Source: Eubacterium sp. CAG:786 (lineage in GTDB: Bacteria > Bacillota > Clostridia > Oscillospirales > Ruminococcaceae). Taken from it: a stretch of DNA of 16,384 nucleotides. The position numbers were made by a program, and so were the translations under genes. Below the pieces are notes generated by a model. The model saw only the letters and a list, made by a program, of their open reading frames with translations, was not told where the DNA came from and made no database searches. The stretch lies in assembly GCA_000432175.1 (NCBI GenBank), contig HF989467.1, positions 22,717 through 39,100 on the forward strand. The letters are read 5' to 3'. The stretch's first letter is position 1. Every line of letters begins with the position of its first letter. This document shows positions 1 through 6,877 of the stretch, piece after piece.

Positions 1-941
1 TCAGGACGATAACGGCTACTGCGGGTCTTGCGGAGGGCGTTATCGACGCTTCCACCACCATCACATGCGGCGGACGTTACACCTATTATGCGCCGAGTTA
101 TACCCCGGGCTGTACCGGCGTACATGGCGCTATAACGGTGCAGTTTGGTCTGAAACATTCCTGCAACATATTCTTCTATGAGACTGCGCGCAGGCTCGGT
201 ATCGACAAGCTTGCAAGCTGGGCTGAGAAATTCGGCGTGGGCACCGACCTCGGGTTCGAAATTCCGATGTCCACCGGCAGAATGACTTCACCCGCGCTCT
301 TTGAAAAACTTGGCATCGAGTGGAATGCCAGCGATACTATCCAGGCAGGAATAGGTCAGTCAGAAACGCTGCTTACTCCGCTTCACCTGGCAACGCAGGC
401 CATGACTATCGCGAATGAGGGCGTGAGGTATCGCCCGCACATCGTCAAGGCAGTGTACAATTATGATTTCACCGAACTCATCAGCGAAACCAAGCCGGAG
501 GTCATGGAAGACTTCTCCGATGGCATGGAGGACGTTTTCGCCGAGGTAAAGGCAGGCATGAAGCGAGTAAGCGAGAATGCGAACTTTCTTCTGGACGGCG
601 GCTGGTACAACATTTACGATTACAAGGGCATTGGCAAGGAGAATGTCTGCACCAAGACCGGAACCCCTGAGGTCATCGCGATGACGAAGTTCAATTCCAC
701 CATCGTGGGATTTTACCCGGCAGACGACCCCGAGATCGCGTTCGGAATCTGCCTTGAAAACAGCGAATACAGCCGACATGTAGCCTGCAACATTATCTCC
801 GCGTATGTCACCGGAAAGTTCGAGCCGGTCTACGACGAGGACGGAAATGCGATGTATCCTCTCGGAGAATCCAACCGTGCGAAGCAGCAGGCAGAGGAAC
901 AGCAGGCTGCGCAGAACAGCGAGTCCCGGAACGAGCTATAA
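1..941 (+). CDS. Class B penicillin-binding protein, C-terminal transpeptidase part (5' end outside window)
   Basis: The reading frame is open from the left edge (first full codon at 3) to a TAA at 939-941. It encodes the acyl-serine transpeptidase domain that cross-links peptidoglycan stem peptides on the outer face of the membrane. The SxN motif (Ser-Cys-Asn, nt 159-167) and the KTG motif (KTGT, nt 654-665) are both visible, with the usual 'TPLHLA' segment between them (about nt 372-389). The window begins right at the expected place of the catalytic SxxK motif. The first full codons read RTITATAGL, which align with the family pattern K-x-x-TA-x-A-x-L, so the Lys position appears to be Arg. 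The C-terminus ends in a Gln/Glu/Ala-rich tail. The class B assignment rests on motif spacing and the absence of a PASTA domain. Whether it serves division or elongation cannot be told without the N-terminus. Confidence 0.9.
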   Translation, partial: RTITATAGLAEGVIDASTTITCGGRYTYYAPSYTPGCTGVHGAITVQFGLKHSCNIFFYETARRLGIDKLASWAEKFGVGTDLGFEIPMSTGRMTSPALFEKLGIEWNASDTIQAGIGQSETLLTPLHLATQAMTIANEGVRYRPHIVKAVYNYDFTELISETKPEVMEDFSDGMEDVFAEVKAGMKRVSENANFLLDGGWYNIYDYKGIGKENVCTKTGTPEVIAMTKFNSTIVGFYPADDPEIAFGICLENSEYSRHVACNIISAYVTGKFEPVYDEDGNAMYPLGESNRAKQQAEEQQAAQNSESRNEL

Positions 942-944
942 AAC

Positions 945-976
945 AAATTCCGCACTGTAGCCGGTGCGGAATTTTT
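945..976 (+). terminator. Rho-independent terminator of the penicillin-binding protein gene
   Basis: A perfect 11-bp stem (AAATTCCGCAC at 945-955 with GTGCGGAATTT at 964-974) has an 8-nt loop. A T run at 972-976 forms its end. It lies 3 nt after the stop codon. Confidence 0.9.
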
Positions 977-982
977 ATGTAC

Positions 983-1069
983 CCATTCAGAAAGCCAGCG
1001 GCTTTCTGAATGGACCGGAAGCCCCGATGCTTCCGGCGCCAGGTCAGTTGATGCCGCTTCCGAAGCGGC
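983..1069 (+). other. Three consecutive perfect hairpins, unknown element
   Basis: Three inverted repeats lie end to end. The first is CCATTCAGAAAGCC (983-996) with its complement at 1000-1013 and a 3-nt loop. The second is CCGGAAGC (1015-1022) with 1029-1036 and a 6-nt loop. The third is GCCGCTT (1053-1059) with 1063-1069 and a 3-nt loop. All three stems are rich in GAAGC/GCTTC. None is followed by a T run on either strand, so they are not simple terminators. They could be a REP-like DNA repeat cluster or a structured RNA leader for the small ORF at 1114. I do not recognise a known riboswitch. Confidence 0.55.
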
Positions 1070-1113
1070 TTGATATCTCCGTCAGAGCGAAGACAAAAGG
1101 AGGTAATCTTATC

Positions 1114-1212
1114 ATGCTTTCCGCTTTTTTATCAGCGGCTATGGCGTCAGGAGTCAGCGATTCTTCATCGCGGAAGATGCGTTCTTCCGGCATCAGCCCT
1201 GCTTCATCTTGA
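1114..1212 (+). CDS. Possible 32-aa small ORF behind a very strong ribosome binding site
   Basis: ATG at 1114 follows an AAAGGAGGT sequence (about 1096-1104) with 9-nt spacing, as good a Shine-Dalgarno as any in the window. The ORF has 32 codons, is rich in Ser and Ala, has no clear membrane helix or Cys, and ends with TGA at 1210-1212. Its last 20 nt overlap the 3' end of the DUF1540 gene on the other strand. I do not recognise the peptide, and codon evidence is too short to judge. The ribosome binding site is the main reason to list it. It may be a chance ORF or the remnant of a larger gene. Confidence 0.25.
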   Translation: MLSAFLSAAMASGVSDSSSRKMRSSGISPASS

Positions 1213-1366
1213 AGGAAAGGCAGTCAGTGCACTGACATTTTGTGGGGTCAGCCTCGTGTGTGCCGACCTCGATCTTGTCCAGTGAGCAGTAATCCTCGCA
1301 GCAGCAGTGGTGCTCGCAGTTGTGGATAGTGCAGCCGATGTGCTTGTTTGCGTATTCAGTTCCCAT
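1193..1366 (-). CDS. DUF1540 domain small cysteine-rich protein (57 aa)
   Basis: This is a 57-residue protein with nine cysteines (12, 17, 21, 22, 23, 27, 44, 46, 49), arranged as C-x4-C-x3-CCC-x3-C followed by C-x-C-x2-C near the end. The pattern 'NCEHHCCCEDYCSLDKI...HEADPTKCQCTDC' is that of DUF1540, found in many spore-forming and gut Clostridia. The spacing suggests metal (probably zinc) binding, but the function is unknown. The second of two near ATGs (1366) is chosen because the AAAGGA at 1376-1381 lies 9 nt from it, whereas it touches the first ATG (1375). It is a single gene, divergent from the membrane protein at 1535. I see no clear promoter or terminator of its own. Confidence 0.85.
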   Translation of the reverse strand: MGTEYANKHIGCTIHNCEHHCCCEDYCSLDKIEVGTHEADPTKCQCTDCLSFKMKQG

Positions 1367-1462
1367 TGTGATCATTCCTTTCTGGTTCTTGTGCGGTTTT
1401 TTGCCGCAGTTATATTATTTGCTTGTACGGCACGGATATTCTTCCGGAAATAATTTACACTG

Positions 1463-1494
1463 TTGACATCGGTAAAAATTTGTGTTATTATAAT
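1463..1494 (+). promoter_or_regulatory. Sigma-A promoter for the membrane protein gene at 1535
   Basis: A consensus TTGACA -35 box lies at 1463-1468. Two overlapping -10 choices follow: TATTAT at 1486-1491 (17-bp spacer) and the perfect TATAAT at 1489-1494 (20-bp spacer). The 17-bp pair is the more likely. It is followed by a short leader and a GAGGTGA ribosome binding site 5 nt before ATG 1535. Confidence 0.75.
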
Positions 1495-1534
1495 AGAGTA
1501 AAATCGTGTTTAATTCCAGTGTGAGGTGATCTGA

Positions 1535-2161
1535 ATGGAGCAGAATTCCGGCAGTGAAAAGATGATACGACGCGGTACTTTCCGGGTGGCGTACCGCAAT
1601 GAGGACAAGCTGATAATCGGTTGTATTATCGGCGCGGTGCTGTGCGTGGCAATGTTCATTACAGGGCTTGTGATGTTCGGTGCTCCGCAGGATTTCCTGG
1701 GGTTCATGAGCAGCGTGTTCTGGATAATTCCTGCGGTGGTGTGCGTTATCTGCATTCCGGTGATAAGATACGGCAGAAACTGCGCCTACAACGCGGGCGA
1801 GAGCGAGTTTGAAACCATCACGCCCAGAGGGAGCGATTACCTTTATTACAGCGACATTTCCGAGGTGATCTACACTCCGACGCGGCTATTTGGGAAACCG
1901 CGTGGATTTCTTGTGACGGTGGTCACCAGTGTGCGTGATTTCACGTTTCAGTACATTTACGGCGGTGAGGAACTTGACCAGCCGGAACACACACCGTTTT
2001 ATCTGCTTGAAATAAATGCAGGTCTGCGCGAACCCGAAGCTGCTGACCCGGAGCTTACAGCGGCGATAATGTCGCAGTTCGCGGTGATGAAAGAAAAGCA
2101 GGCAGACAGAATTTCCAAAAGGCGTCCGAAGAAAAACTGGAAAAACCTGTTCGACGACTGA
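1535..2161 (+). CDS. Hypothetical two-helix membrane protein (208 aa)
   Basis: The protein has a short charged N-terminus, two strongly hydrophobic segments (about residues 26-49 and 57-77) separated by a short loop, and a soluble region of about 130 residues. That region has alternating hydrophobic strands and ends in a Lys/Arg-rich tail followed by LFDD. This layout resembles bacterial PH-like or YcxB-type small membrane proteins, where two helices precede a beta-rich domain, but I see no diagnostic motif. It has its own promoter (1463-1494), a GAGGTGA ribosome binding site and a strong terminator (2172-2204), so it is a monocistronic gene. I do not assign a function. Confidence 0.8.
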   Translation: MEQNSGSEKMIRRGTFRVAYRNEDKLIIGCIIGAVLCVAMFITGLVMFGAPQDFLGFMSSVFWIIPAVVCVICIPVIRYGRNCAYNAGESEFETITPRGSDYLYYSDISEVIYTPTRLFGKPRGFLVTVVTSVRDFTFQYIYGGEELDQPEHTPFYLLEINAGLREPEAADPELTAAIMSQFAVMKEKQADRISKRRPKKNWKNLFDD

Positions 2162-2171
2162 TATAAACTTG

Positions 2172-2204
2172 AACACCGGGCTGTAAAGCCCGGTGTTATT
2201 TTAT
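2172..2204 (+). terminator. Rho-independent terminator of the two-helix membrane protein gene
   Basis: A perfect 11-bp stem (AACACCGGGCT 2172-2182 with AGCCCGGTGTT 2187-2197) has a GTAA tetraloop and is followed by ATTTTAT. It starts 10 nt after the TGA stop. Confidence 0.85.
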
Positions 2205-2206
2205 AC

Positions 2207-2237
2207 AAAAAAGTGCAGACCTCAAAGAGATCTGCAC
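2207..2237 (-). terminator. Rho-independent terminator of rpsB-tsf
   Basis: Read on the - strand, a stem of 7 bp (2231-2237 with 2213-2219), one mismatch and 3 more bp (2227-2229 with 2221-2223) is followed by six T (2212-2207). It lies 21 nt after the tsf stop, directly back to back with the + strand terminator. Confidence 0.88.
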
Positions 2238-2258
2238 CTGTGTTGATTCAGAACTGAA

Positions 2259-3185
2259 TTAGCCCTTTGCCATTGCAGCAACTTCAGAAGCGAAATCGTC
2301 CTGCTTCTTCTCGATGCCCTCGCCACGCTCGTAGCGTACGAAAGACTCAACCTTGATAGAAGCGCCGGCAGCCTTAGCCTCGGACTCAACGTACTTGCCG
2401 ATAGTCATTGTATCGTCCTTGAAGTACTTCTGATCCAGCAGGCAAACTTCCTCGAAGTACTTTCTGAGACGACCCTCAACGATCTTCTCAAGTACGTTCT
2501 CGGGCTTGGGCTTAGCGGACTGTGCGTTCTCAGTCTTAACAAGACCCAGCTGAACTTCCTTCTCGTTAGCGAGTACGTCAGCAGGGATATCAGTCTGGGA
2601 AACGTACTGTGCGTTCAGAGCGGTGATCTGGAGAGCAACGTTCTTGCCGCATGCGAGAACTGTAGCGTCCTCGGGCTTGTCGGTAACGAGCTTAACCAGT
2701 GTGCCGAGTCTGCCGCCGTCGTGCATGTAGGGAACGAGAGTACCGGTCATCTTGGTGAAACGACGGATATTCATGTTCTCGCCGATGGTAGCGATCTTCT
2801 CGGTCATATATTCTGCAACAGTCTGGGAACCACCAGCAACTGTGCAGTTCTTGAGTGCTTCAACATCTGCAACGTCGTTAGCAAGGATAGTGTCAGTGAT
2901 AGTCTCAACCAGCTCAAGGAACTTGTCGCTCTTAGCGCAGAAGTCGGTCTCGCAGTTGATCTCAACGATAACGCCGTTTGTGCCGCTTACCTTAGCCTTA
3001 ACGATACCCTCGGCAGCGATTCTGCCAGCCTTCTTGGCAGCCTTTGCAAGGCCCTTTTCACGGAGGATCTTGACAGCCTCGTCTCTGTTGCCGTCAGCCT
3101 CAACGAGAGCTCTCTTGCAGTCCATCATGCCGCAGCCGGTCATTTCGCGAAGTTCTTTAACGTCGCTTGCTGTAATATTAGCCAT
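2259..3185 (-). CDS. tsf: Translation elongation factor Ts
   Basis: EF-Ts is the guanine nucleotide exchange factor that regenerates EF-Tu-GTP in the cytoplasm. The 308-residue product begins with the UBA-like domain (residues 1-45, 'VKELREMTGCGMMDCKRAL'). It contains the TDFxAK signature (T80-D81-F82-C83-A84-K85), whose Asp-Phe contacts EF-Tu. The length is normal for Firmicutes. The start is supported by AAAGGAGA 6 nt upstream of the ATG. It lies 45 nt downstream of rpsB in the classic rpsB-tsf pair and is closed by the terminator at 2207-2237. It presumably shares the rpsB promoter, as no promoter is seen in the gap. Confidence 0.98.
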   Translation of the reverse strand: MANITASDVKELREMTGCGMMDCKRALVEADGNRDEAVKILREKGLAKAAKKAGRIAAEGIVKAKVSGTNGVIVEINCETDFCAKSDKFLELVETITDTILANDVADVEALKNCTVAGGSQTVAEYMTEKIATIGENMNIRRFTKMTGTLVPYMHDGGRLGTLVKLVTDKPEDATVLACGKNVALQITALNAQYVSQTDIPADVLANEKEVQLGLVKTENAQSAKPKPENVLEKIVEGRLRKYFEEVCLLDQKYFKDDTMTIGKYVESEAKAAGASIKVESFVRYERGEGIEKKQDDFASEVAAMAKG

Positions 3186-3230
3186 TTTTGTTCTCCTTTA
3201 TTTAATTTTCGTATAACGTCCGTATATGGA

Positions 3231-3962
3231 TCACTCAGCGTCCTCAGCGGGAGCAGCCTGCTCCTCTGCTGCGTCAGCGGTGCCCTGCTTAGCAGAGATG
3301 ATAGCGTCAGCCATAGCGCCGGCGATCAGCTTTACTGCTCTGATAGCGTCGTCGTTGCCGGGGATAACATAGTCGATCTCATCGGGGTCGCAGTTTGTAT
3401 CAACGATAGCAACTACCGGGATACCGAGCTTCTTAGCCTCAGCTACTGCGATCTTCTCCTTGCGGGGGTCAACTACGAACAGAGCACCCGGGAGCTTCTT
3501 CATGTTCTTGATACCGCCGAGGAACTTCTCAAGCTTTTCGATCTCGAGGTTGAGCTTGATAACTTCCTTCTTAGGGAGCAGGTCGAATGTGCCGTCTGTC
3601 TCCATGGTGTGGAGCTGCTCAAGTCTTGCGATTCTTCTCTGAATGGTCTTGAAGTTTGTCATCATACCACCCAGCCATCTAGCGTTTACAAAGTGAGCGC
3701 CTGCACGGGTAGCCTCTTCCTTAATGGAATCAGCAGCCTGCTTCTTGGTGCCTACGAAGAGAACTTCGCCGCCGTTTGCAGCTACTTCGTGAATGAAGTT
3801 GTAAGCCTCGTCGAGCTTTCTTACTGTCTTCTGCAGGTCGATGATGTAGATGCCGTTTCTCTCTGTGAAGATATAGGGAGCCATTTTAGGGTTCCATCTT
3901 CTTGTCTGGTGACCGAAATGTACACCTGCTTCGAGAAGCTGCTTCATAGATACTACTGCCAT
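3231..3962 (-). CDS. rpsB: 30S ribosomal protein S2
   Basis: Ribosomal protein S2 of the small subunit; the start 'MAVVSMKQLLEAGVHFGHQ' followed by 'RRWNPKMAPYIF' is the family's N-terminal hallmark. 'GGMMTNFKTI' and 'ALFVVDPRKE' are also visible. The ATG at 3962 is chosen because AGGAGG lies 8 nt upstream and it matches the family N-terminus. A GTG 45 nt further upstream (4007) is in frame and would add 15 residues unlike the family. The product is 243 aa, with a short Ala/Glu-rich C-terminal tail. tsf follows 45 nt downstream. A leader of about 130 nt separates the promoter at 4097-4125 from the start, with some dyad symmetry that could serve S2 autoregulation as known for rpsB in E. coli; this is inferred only. 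Confidence 0.98.
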   Translation of the reverse strand: MAVVSMKQLLEAGVHFGHQTRRWNPKMAPYIFTERNGIYIIDLQKTVRKLDEAYNFIHEVAANGGEVLFVGTKKQAADSIKEEATRAGAHFVNARWLGGMMTNFKTIQRRIARLEQLHTMETDGTFDLLPKKEVIKLNLEIEKLEKFLGGIKNMKKLPGALFVVDPRKEKIAVAEAKKLGIPVVAIVDTNCDPDEIDYVIPGNDDAIRAVKLIAGAMADAIISAKQGTADAAEEQAAPAEDAE

Positions 3963-4088
3963 TTGTTTTTCCTCCTGATTTTGGTTGATAAAGTGATTTT
4001 CCTCCACGGCTGAACGTCCCGGACGCGTGAGCGCACCGACGGAACGGCTGCACCGTGTGTGTATTTGTGCATAGTATTCCGCACACTT

Positions 4089-4114
4089 ACCTGAATATTA
4101 TATCACATTCAGGT
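4089..4114. promoter_or_regulatory. Palindrome flanking the rpsB -10 box, possible operator
   Basis: ACCTGAAT (4089-4096) and ATTCAGGT (4107-4114) form a perfect 8-bp inverted repeat with a 10-bp spacer. The centre-to-centre distance is 18 bp, close to two helical turns. The left arm ends exactly where the -10 hexamer begins. The geometry fits a dimeric repressor site, but the regulator is unknown and chance cannot be excluded. Confidence 0.4.
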
Positions 4115-4125
4115 ATTAATTTCAA
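4097..4125 (-). promoter_or_regulatory. Promoter of rpsB-tsf
   Basis: On the - strand TTGAAA (4125-4120), a 17-bp spacer and a perfect TATAAT (4102-4097) are present. The TG one base before the -10 makes it an extended -10 promoter. It sits in the gap between the YlmC-type gene and rpsB, about 130 nt from the rpsB start. Confidence 0.85.
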
Positions 4126-4140
4126 TAAAATTCTTGTCTG

Positions 4141-4431
4141 CTATTTCAACAAATTTCCGAAAACCTTTCCGCGTTTCTTTGTAGATAATGACGGCGTTTC
4201 GCAGGAAACCAGTATCGTATCCTCGCCGATGACCTCAATATCACACCACTTTATGCATATATCCTCTTCTCTGCCGAAAAGCCCGAAGAATTTCGCCCTG
4301 CCGTAGACCACCAGCCTGCATATCTTCGCTGTGCAGCTGTCGAATTCTATATCGTCCGGGAAGCCGATCCTGCAGCCGTTCCGCACATTGATTATCTCCT
4401 TGCAGCGAATGTCGTTGAAGCTGTACACCAT
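4141..4431 (-). CDS. YlmC/YmxH family PRC-barrel protein
   Basis: A 96-residue protein of the YlmC/YmxH family, a PRC-barrel-type small protein common in spore-forming Firmicutes and often labelled a sporulation protein. The characteristic parts are visible: 'CKEIINVRNGCRIGFPDDIEFD' near the N-terminus, then 'GLFGREEDICIKW' and 'EVIGEDTIL' in the second half. The ATG at 4431 has a GGGGTGA ribosome binding site 4 nt upstream. It has four or more Cys, which is a little unusual for the family. It lies 74 nt after the permease gene and just upstream of the rpsB promoter. Its molecular role is not established. Confidence 0.85.
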   Translation of the reverse strand: MVYSFNDIRCKEIINVRNGCRIGFPDDIEFDSCTAKICRLVVYGRAKFFGLFGREEDICIKWCDIEVIGEDTILVSCETPSLSTKKRGKVFGNLLK

Positions 4432-4478
4432 ACTATCACCCCGTTGCAGGATATGCGGGTTAATGAGGAATTATGCAG

Positions 4479-4501
4479 AAAAGCCGCGGACAAGCGCAGG
4501 C
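4479..4501 (-). terminator. Weak terminator-like hairpin after the permease gene
   Basis: Read on the - strand, GCC-T-GCG (4501-4495) pairs with CGCGGC (4488-4483), with one bulged base and a 6-nt loop, followed by TTTT (4482-4479). It begins 5 nt past the permease stop. The stem is short, so read-through into the YlmC-type gene is likely. Confidence 0.35.
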
Positions 4502-4505
4502 ATTC

Positions 4506-5642
4506 TTACCCGAAAACCGCGTTGAAACCGCACTGCGCGGCAAGGAGCACTGCCAGCACCGCGAAGTTATATACCGTGAACTCCAGAAAATAGCGCCCTT
4601 TTTTTGCAGCGTGAGAAGCGCCATACAGCTTGAATGAAATAAGGCTTGCGAGGGAAGCAATCAATGTGCCCAGCCCGCCGATATCGACGCCCAGCATGAG
4701 CTGCTTTGCGTTGTCCGTGAAGCCCGAAAGCATGACCGCGCAGGGAACGTTGCTGATGATCTGCGACAGAGCCGCGCCGACAAGCAGTTCCCGCCCGGAA
4801 ACAACGCCGCTGATAAGCTCCCTTACCGCAGGTATCGCGGAGATATTCCCCACAAAAACAAAGAAGCATACGAAAGTCAGCAGCAGCGCGTAATCCACCC
4901 GGGCTAGCACACGAAAATCAGCAATGAGAACGCATACGAGCGTCACTGCCAGGGAAATGCGCCAGTCCAGCACGCGCACCACGGTGCACAGGCTCGCTGC
5001 GGCTGCTACGCTGAACATAATGATCTTCAGCCTGCCTGATTTCGCCATAGCAGGGGAGCGGCTGAAGTTTTCAGGTTCAAGACGGTGCGACGGTATCAGC
5101 AGTGCGGACACTGTAATTATTATTAGGCTGAGAACGGTCGGCGGCAGCATCGTGCAGAAGAAGTCGCCGAGGGGCATTTCGTAGTGGGAATAAATGTACA
5201 GGTTCTGCGGATTTCCCATCGGGGTCGTCATGGAACCGAGGTTTGCTGCCGCGGTCTCCAGAATGACAGTGCGTATCGTGACTTCGGGGTGCTCCCGGAA
5301 TAGTGCGATAGTCAGCGGGACCAGCGTGATCAGTGAAACGTCGTTAGTCACCAGCATGGCAAGGAAGAAGCACATCAGCGCCAGAGCCGCGCCCAGCGTC
5401 CTCGTGTTGTGGAACCGTTTAGTCAGCGCCCCCGAAAGTCTGATGAAAGCCCCTATGCTGCCGAAGCCCTGCACTGCCGCCATCAGGCAGAAAAGCAGCC
5501 CCAGCGTGGACCAGTCCACATAACCGAGATATTCCTTGTTCGGTGGAATGAATATCATCGAAATAAGAGCCGCTGCGAACGATATGCACAGCACGGCTTC
5601 CTTTTTTATGAATTTCAGTATTGCGGTCATGATTTTGTCCAT
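4506..5642 (-). CDS. ArsB/NhaD/SLC13-type (ion transporter superfamily) permease
   Basis: A polytopic inner-membrane protein of 378 residues with about ten hydrophobic segments. The two inverted halves each carry a broken-helix motif: TNDV (residues 99-102) and SNVP (297-300). 'TTPMGNPQNLYIYS' (about 139-152) is typical of the family that includes ArsB, NhaD and anion:sodium symporters. The substrate cannot be read from sequence; no arsenic genes are adjacent. It is shorter than many members (about 420-450 aa). The start is uncertain: ATG 5642 has only a weak AAAAGA, and ATG 5630 or TTG 5651 are alternatives. It lies 82 nt after the GGDEF gene, with a 9-bp hairpin and a duplicated piece of that gene in between. 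Confidence 0.82.
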   Translation of the reverse strand: MDKIMTAILKFIKKEAVLCISFAAALISMIFIPPNKEYLGYVDWSTLGLLFCLMAAVQGFGSIGAFIRLSGALTKRFHNTRTLGAALALMCFFLAMLVTNDVSLITLVPLTIALFREHPEVTIRTVILETAAANLGSMTTPMGNPQNLYIYSHYEMPLGDFFCTMLPPTVLSLIIITVSALLIPSHRLEPENFSRSPAMAKSGRLKIIMFSVAAAASLCTVVRVLDWRISLAVTLVCVLIADFRVLARVDYALLLTFVCFFVFVGNISAIPAVRELISGVVSGRELLVGAALSQIISNVPCAVMLSGFTDNAKQLMLGVDIGGLGTLIASLASLISFKLYGASHAAKKGRYFLEFTVYNFAVLAVLLAAQCGFNAVFG

Positions 5643-5657
5643 TCTTTTCAATTTTAT

Positions 5658-5681
5658 AGCCGGTTCTTTTCGGAACCGGCT
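5658..5681 (-). terminator. Hairpin between the GGDEF gene and the permease gene
   Basis: A perfect 9-bp stem AGCCGGTTC/GAACCGGCT has a 6-nt loop. No T run follows on either strand, so termination would be weak. It may instead protect an mRNA end or modulate permease expression; its base is 15 nt upstream of the permease ATG. Confidence 0.4.
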
Positions 5682-5683
5682 GG

Positions 5684-5757
5684 TTTGTCAGTCAACTATA
5701 ATGACGTTCTTTCCGCTTGTTTTGTCAGTCAACTATAATGACGTTCTTTCCGCTTGT
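5684..5757. repeat. Perfect 37-bp tandem duplication at the end of the GGDEF gene
   Basis: Positions 5684-5720 and 5721-5757 are identical. The unit contains the last ten codons (SGKNVIIVD region) and the TGA stop of the GGDEF gene. The upstream copy (on the - strand) is translated; the second lies after the stop and is not. The unit length is not a multiple of 3. Confidence 0.95.
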
Positions 5758-6828
5758 TTTTCCCTTGTAGAGACGCTTGTCAACCGTATTAATGAGTTCG
5801 TCCACGTTCGATGAACCCTCGCTGTTTTCAGCAAATCCGAACGTCATGGATACCTTGACGGGTCTGCCGCCGTATTCCAGCCCCAGGGAGCTTATCTCCG
5901 ACTTTATGCGGCTAATCACCGGCAGGCAGTCATCGGTAGCCCCGTGCATTATAATAAGTATCTCTTCTCCACCCCAGCGGCAGGCCGTGTCGGTTTCGGG
6001 CAGGTTCTTCATAATTGTATTCGCGACGGATCTGAGCACAATGTCGCCGCATTCATGACCGTAGGTGTCGTTCACCTTCTTGAAATCGTCTAGGTCTCCC
6101 ATGATTATGCATAAAGGCTCACTGGCGGTTTTGAGTTCATCAAGCTTGCTGTTCAGGCTGTGACGGTTGAAAAGCCCGGTCAGTGCGTCGTGGGTCGCGG
6201 TGAAATTAAGGCGTTCGTTGGTTTCATTCAGCTTCTTTATAAGGGAATGTATCTCCAGAATGAACAGCGTGGAAAATCCGAACAGCAGGATCAGGTTGAA
6301 TGCGATGTTCACAGCGCGTATCGGGTCGATTTCATTTCTCTTCAGTTTGCGTTCGAATGAGTAATACAGCGGCGTGCTGTAATGATCAACAAGGAGCCCT
6401 GCCGACAGCAGCGCAAGCGAAACCAGCGTGAAGATGACGGTCCACCGCTTGAACACAGTATTGCTGCATGTCAGGAACAGATAATACAGCACCACCGGTA
6501 TCGTCATCATCGTGTAAAGGAAAAAGCAGGTGTCCATTCCCAGGAACAATGTGCACAGGAATGCATGTACGCTTATTTCAACGTACATTGCGCATATCCA
6601 GCCCAGCGCGTGTTTTTCGAAGGTGTCCTTTTTGCATATCGCGCCTATGATTATGTACAGTGTAACGCTGAACACGTTGAACCCCACCATGGTGTACAGT
6701 CCTATAAAAAGGAATATCACAAGAAACGTGAAGTGCATGAATGCCCCGGAGAAAGCTGCCGCCATGTATTTCAGCGACTTGTCTATCTTCAGGTCAAGAA
6801 TGTCGAATCTCTTTTTTTCTTTGCTCAT
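5725..6828 (-). CDS. Membrane-bound diguanylate cyclase (GGDEF domain)
   Basis: 367 residues. The N-terminal 190 residues hold about six membrane helices (from residue 22 to about 193) of no sensor type I can name. A short coiled linker ('LIKKLNETNERL') leads to a GGDEF domain from residue 210. HDALTGLFNR (213-222), the metal-binding 'GDLDDFKKVNDTYGHECGD' segment (244-262) and the active-site loop GGEEI (286-290) are present, so synthesis of c-di-GMP from two GTP is likely. The product-inhibition I-site RxxD is PETD here, lacking the Arg. ATG 6828 is chosen over TTG 6864 because GGAG lies 8 nt upstream. Transcription starts from the promoter at 6878-6906. The end of the gene is duplicated (5684-5757). 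Confidence 0.92.
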   Translation of the reverse strand: MSKEKKRFDILDLKIDKSLKYMAAAFSGAFMHFTFLVIFLFIGLYTMVGFNVFSVTLYIIIGAICKKDTFEKHALGWICAMYVEISVHAFLCTLFLGMDTCFFLYTMMTIPVVLYYLFLTCSNTVFKRWTVIFTLVSLALLSAGLLVDHYSTPLYYSFERKLKRNEIDPIRAVNIAFNLILLFGFSTLFILEIHSLIKKLNETNERLNFTATHDALTGLFNRHSLNSKLDELKTASEPLCIIMGDLDDFKKVNDTYGHECGDIVLRSVANTIMKNLPETDTACRWGGEEILIIMHGATDDCLPVISRIKSEISSLGLEYGGRPVKVSMTFGFAENSEGSSNVDELINTVDKRLYKGKTSGKNVIIVD

Positions 6829-6877
6829 TTTCCCAACTCCAGAATATATTTTCCCTACCAACAATATTTCTATTTAT

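Noticed and set aside
1070..1285. A 71-codon + strand frame across the DUF1540 gene
   Set aside because: It overlaps the DUF1540 gene on the other strand, has no good ribosome binding site and no recognisable features.
1391..1408. Short TGCGG/CCGCA hairpin with a run of T in the loop, upstream of the DUF1540 gene
   Set aside because: The stem is only 5 bp and the T run is in the loop, so it is neither a convincing terminator nor a regulatory fold.
3963..4007. In-frame GTG at 4007 as start of rpsB
   Set aside because: The added 15 residues do not match S2 proteins, and the ATG at 3962 has an ideal AGGAGG 8 nt upstream.
2721..4013. A 430-codon open frame opposite tsf and rpsB
   Set aside because: It crosses two clearly real genes and their gap, has no ribosome binding site and no recognisable domain; it results from codon bias.
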